In this document: piece after piece, positions 5,326 through 5,838 of the stretch
How positions within the stretch are numbered: the first letter of the stretch is position 1
Layout: each line of letters starts with the position of its first letter
NCBI GenBank assembly: GCA_019747165.1
Contig: JAIERC010000447.1
Span: 1-5,838, forward strand
Direction: 5' to 3'
DNA length: 5,838 nucleotides
Source of the DNA: Sphingomonas sp.
GTDB lineage: Bacteria > Pseudomonadota > Alphaproteobacteria > Sphingomonadales > Sphingomonadaceae
Notes under the pieces: model-generated
What the model was told of the DNA's origin: nothing
Seen by the model: the letters and a program-made list of their open reading frames with translations, nothing else
Databases searched by the model: none
Position numbers and translations under genes: made by a program

Positions 5326-5838
5326 CGACCCCACCGGACGCGCCCGACACTACGCGCATGAACATGATCCAGGCGATCAACTCCGCGATGGATGTGATGA
5401 TGGATCGCGACCCCGATATCGTCGTCATGGGGGAGGATGTCGGCTATTTCGGCGGCGTCTTCCGTGCCACCGCTGGCCTGCAGGCCAAATATGGCACGCG
5501 CCGTGTATTCGATACGCCGATCAGCGAATGCGGCATCATTGGTGTCGCGGTCGGCATGGGGGCTTATGGCTTGCGTCCAGTCCCTGAAATTCAGTTCGCT
5601 GATTATATCTACCCAGCGCTCGACCAATTGGTGAGCGAGGCGGCGCGGCTGCGCTATCGGTCGGCGGGTGAGTTCACCGCGCCGATTACGGTCCGTTCTC
5701 CTTTTGGTGGCGGCATCTTTGGCGGCCAGACGCACAGCCAGAGCCCCGAGGGCATTTTCACTCATATCTCCGGTGTGAAGACGGTGATTCCGTCAACGCC
5801 CTATGATGCCAAGGGGCTGCTGATCGCGGCAATCGAGG
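5322..5838 (+). CDS. bkdA2: Branched-chain 2-oxoacid dehydrogenase E1 component, beta subunit (N-terminal 172 residues; runs off the right edge)
   Basis: The partner of E1 alpha in the alpha2-beta2 E1 enzyme, contributing part of the active site at the subunit interface. From ATG 5322 the frame is open to the window end. It shows the pyrimidine-domain pattern: MNMIQAINSAMDVMMDRDP (13-31), VVMGEDVGYFGGVF (34-47), FDTPISECGIIGVAVGMG (63-80) with Glu69 at the position that activates thiamine diphosphate, EIQFADYIYPALDQL (89-103), and GGQTHSQSPEG (134-144). About half the expected length of roughly 330-350 residues is present. The start codon overlaps the E1 alpha stop as ATGA with no good Shine-Dalgarno sequence, so translation is probably coupled. 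ATG 5358, beginning MNMIQAINSA, is an alternative. The E2 and E3 genes would be expected further downstream, outside this window. Confidence 0.95.
   Translation, partial: MTTPPDAPDTTRMNMIQAINSAMDVMMDRDPDIVVMGEDVGYFGGVFRATAGLQAKYGTRRVFDTPISECGIIGVAVGMGAYGLRPVPEIQFADYIYPALDQLVSEAARLRYRSAGEFTAPITVRSPFGGGIFGGQTHSQSPEGIFTHISGVKTVIPSTPYDAKGLLIAAIE

Noticed and set aside
5010..5765. A 251-codon minus-strand frame across the E1 alpha/E1 beta junction
   Set aside because: It lies opposite two conserved, clearly coding E1 subunits and has no motif or credible ribosome-binding site of its own.

Overview
This is a G+C-rich stretch of bacterial chromosome. It is dense with genes on both strands and mostly metabolic. 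Protein character (acyl-CoA dehydrogenase, FAH-family hydrolase, DhlA-type dehalogenase, Pseudomonas-like BkdA1/BkdA2) and codon use (many GAT, TAT and CGC codons) suggest an alphaproteobacterium, most likely a sphingomonad. That assignment is by impression from the sequence alone. There is no rRNA, tRNA, IS element, CRISPR array or phage gene, and no gene-free stretch longer than 300 bases.

Layout from left to right. (1) The 5' part of an acyl-CoA dehydrogenase gene runs leftward from 835 and leaves the window at base 1. (2) A 129-bp divergent intergenic region carries a perfect TTGACG/CGTCAA dyad. (3) A rightward type II toxin-antitoxin pair follows: a RelE/ParE-fold toxin (965-1228), then an overlapping XRE helix-turn-helix antitoxin (1221-1631). 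(4) A fumarylacetoacetate-hydrolase-family protein (1698-2705) probably starts at GTG. (5) A small leftward gene for a 63-residue membrane protein (2713-2904) converges on it. (6) A rightward haloalkane dehalogenase of the DhlA type (HLD-I; 3046-3951) has its nucleophile, acid, histidine and both halide-binding tryptophans intact. (7) The start of a branched-chain 2-oxoacid dehydrogenase operon: complete E1 alpha (4036-5325), coupled by an ATGA overlap to E1 beta (5322 to the window end, truncated).

How the genes fit together. The acyl-CoA dehydrogenase, the FAH-family hydrolase and the E1 subunits all suit breakdown of amino acids and fatty or branched acyl chains to acyl-CoAs and central intermediates. 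The dehalogenase could feed alcohols derived from haloalkanes into the same catabolism, but nothing in the window shows a dedicated haloalkane pathway. The toxin-antitoxin pair looks like an accessory insertion between housekeeping catabolic genes.

I see no clearly undescribed system. The points most worth a second look are the dehalogenase with its short cap loop, the dyad upstream of it, the dyad shared by the acyl-CoA dehydrogenase and toxin-antitoxin promoters, the GC-rich hairpin just before the bkd ribosome-binding site, and an 18-bp in-frame tandem duplication near the N-terminus of E1 alpha.
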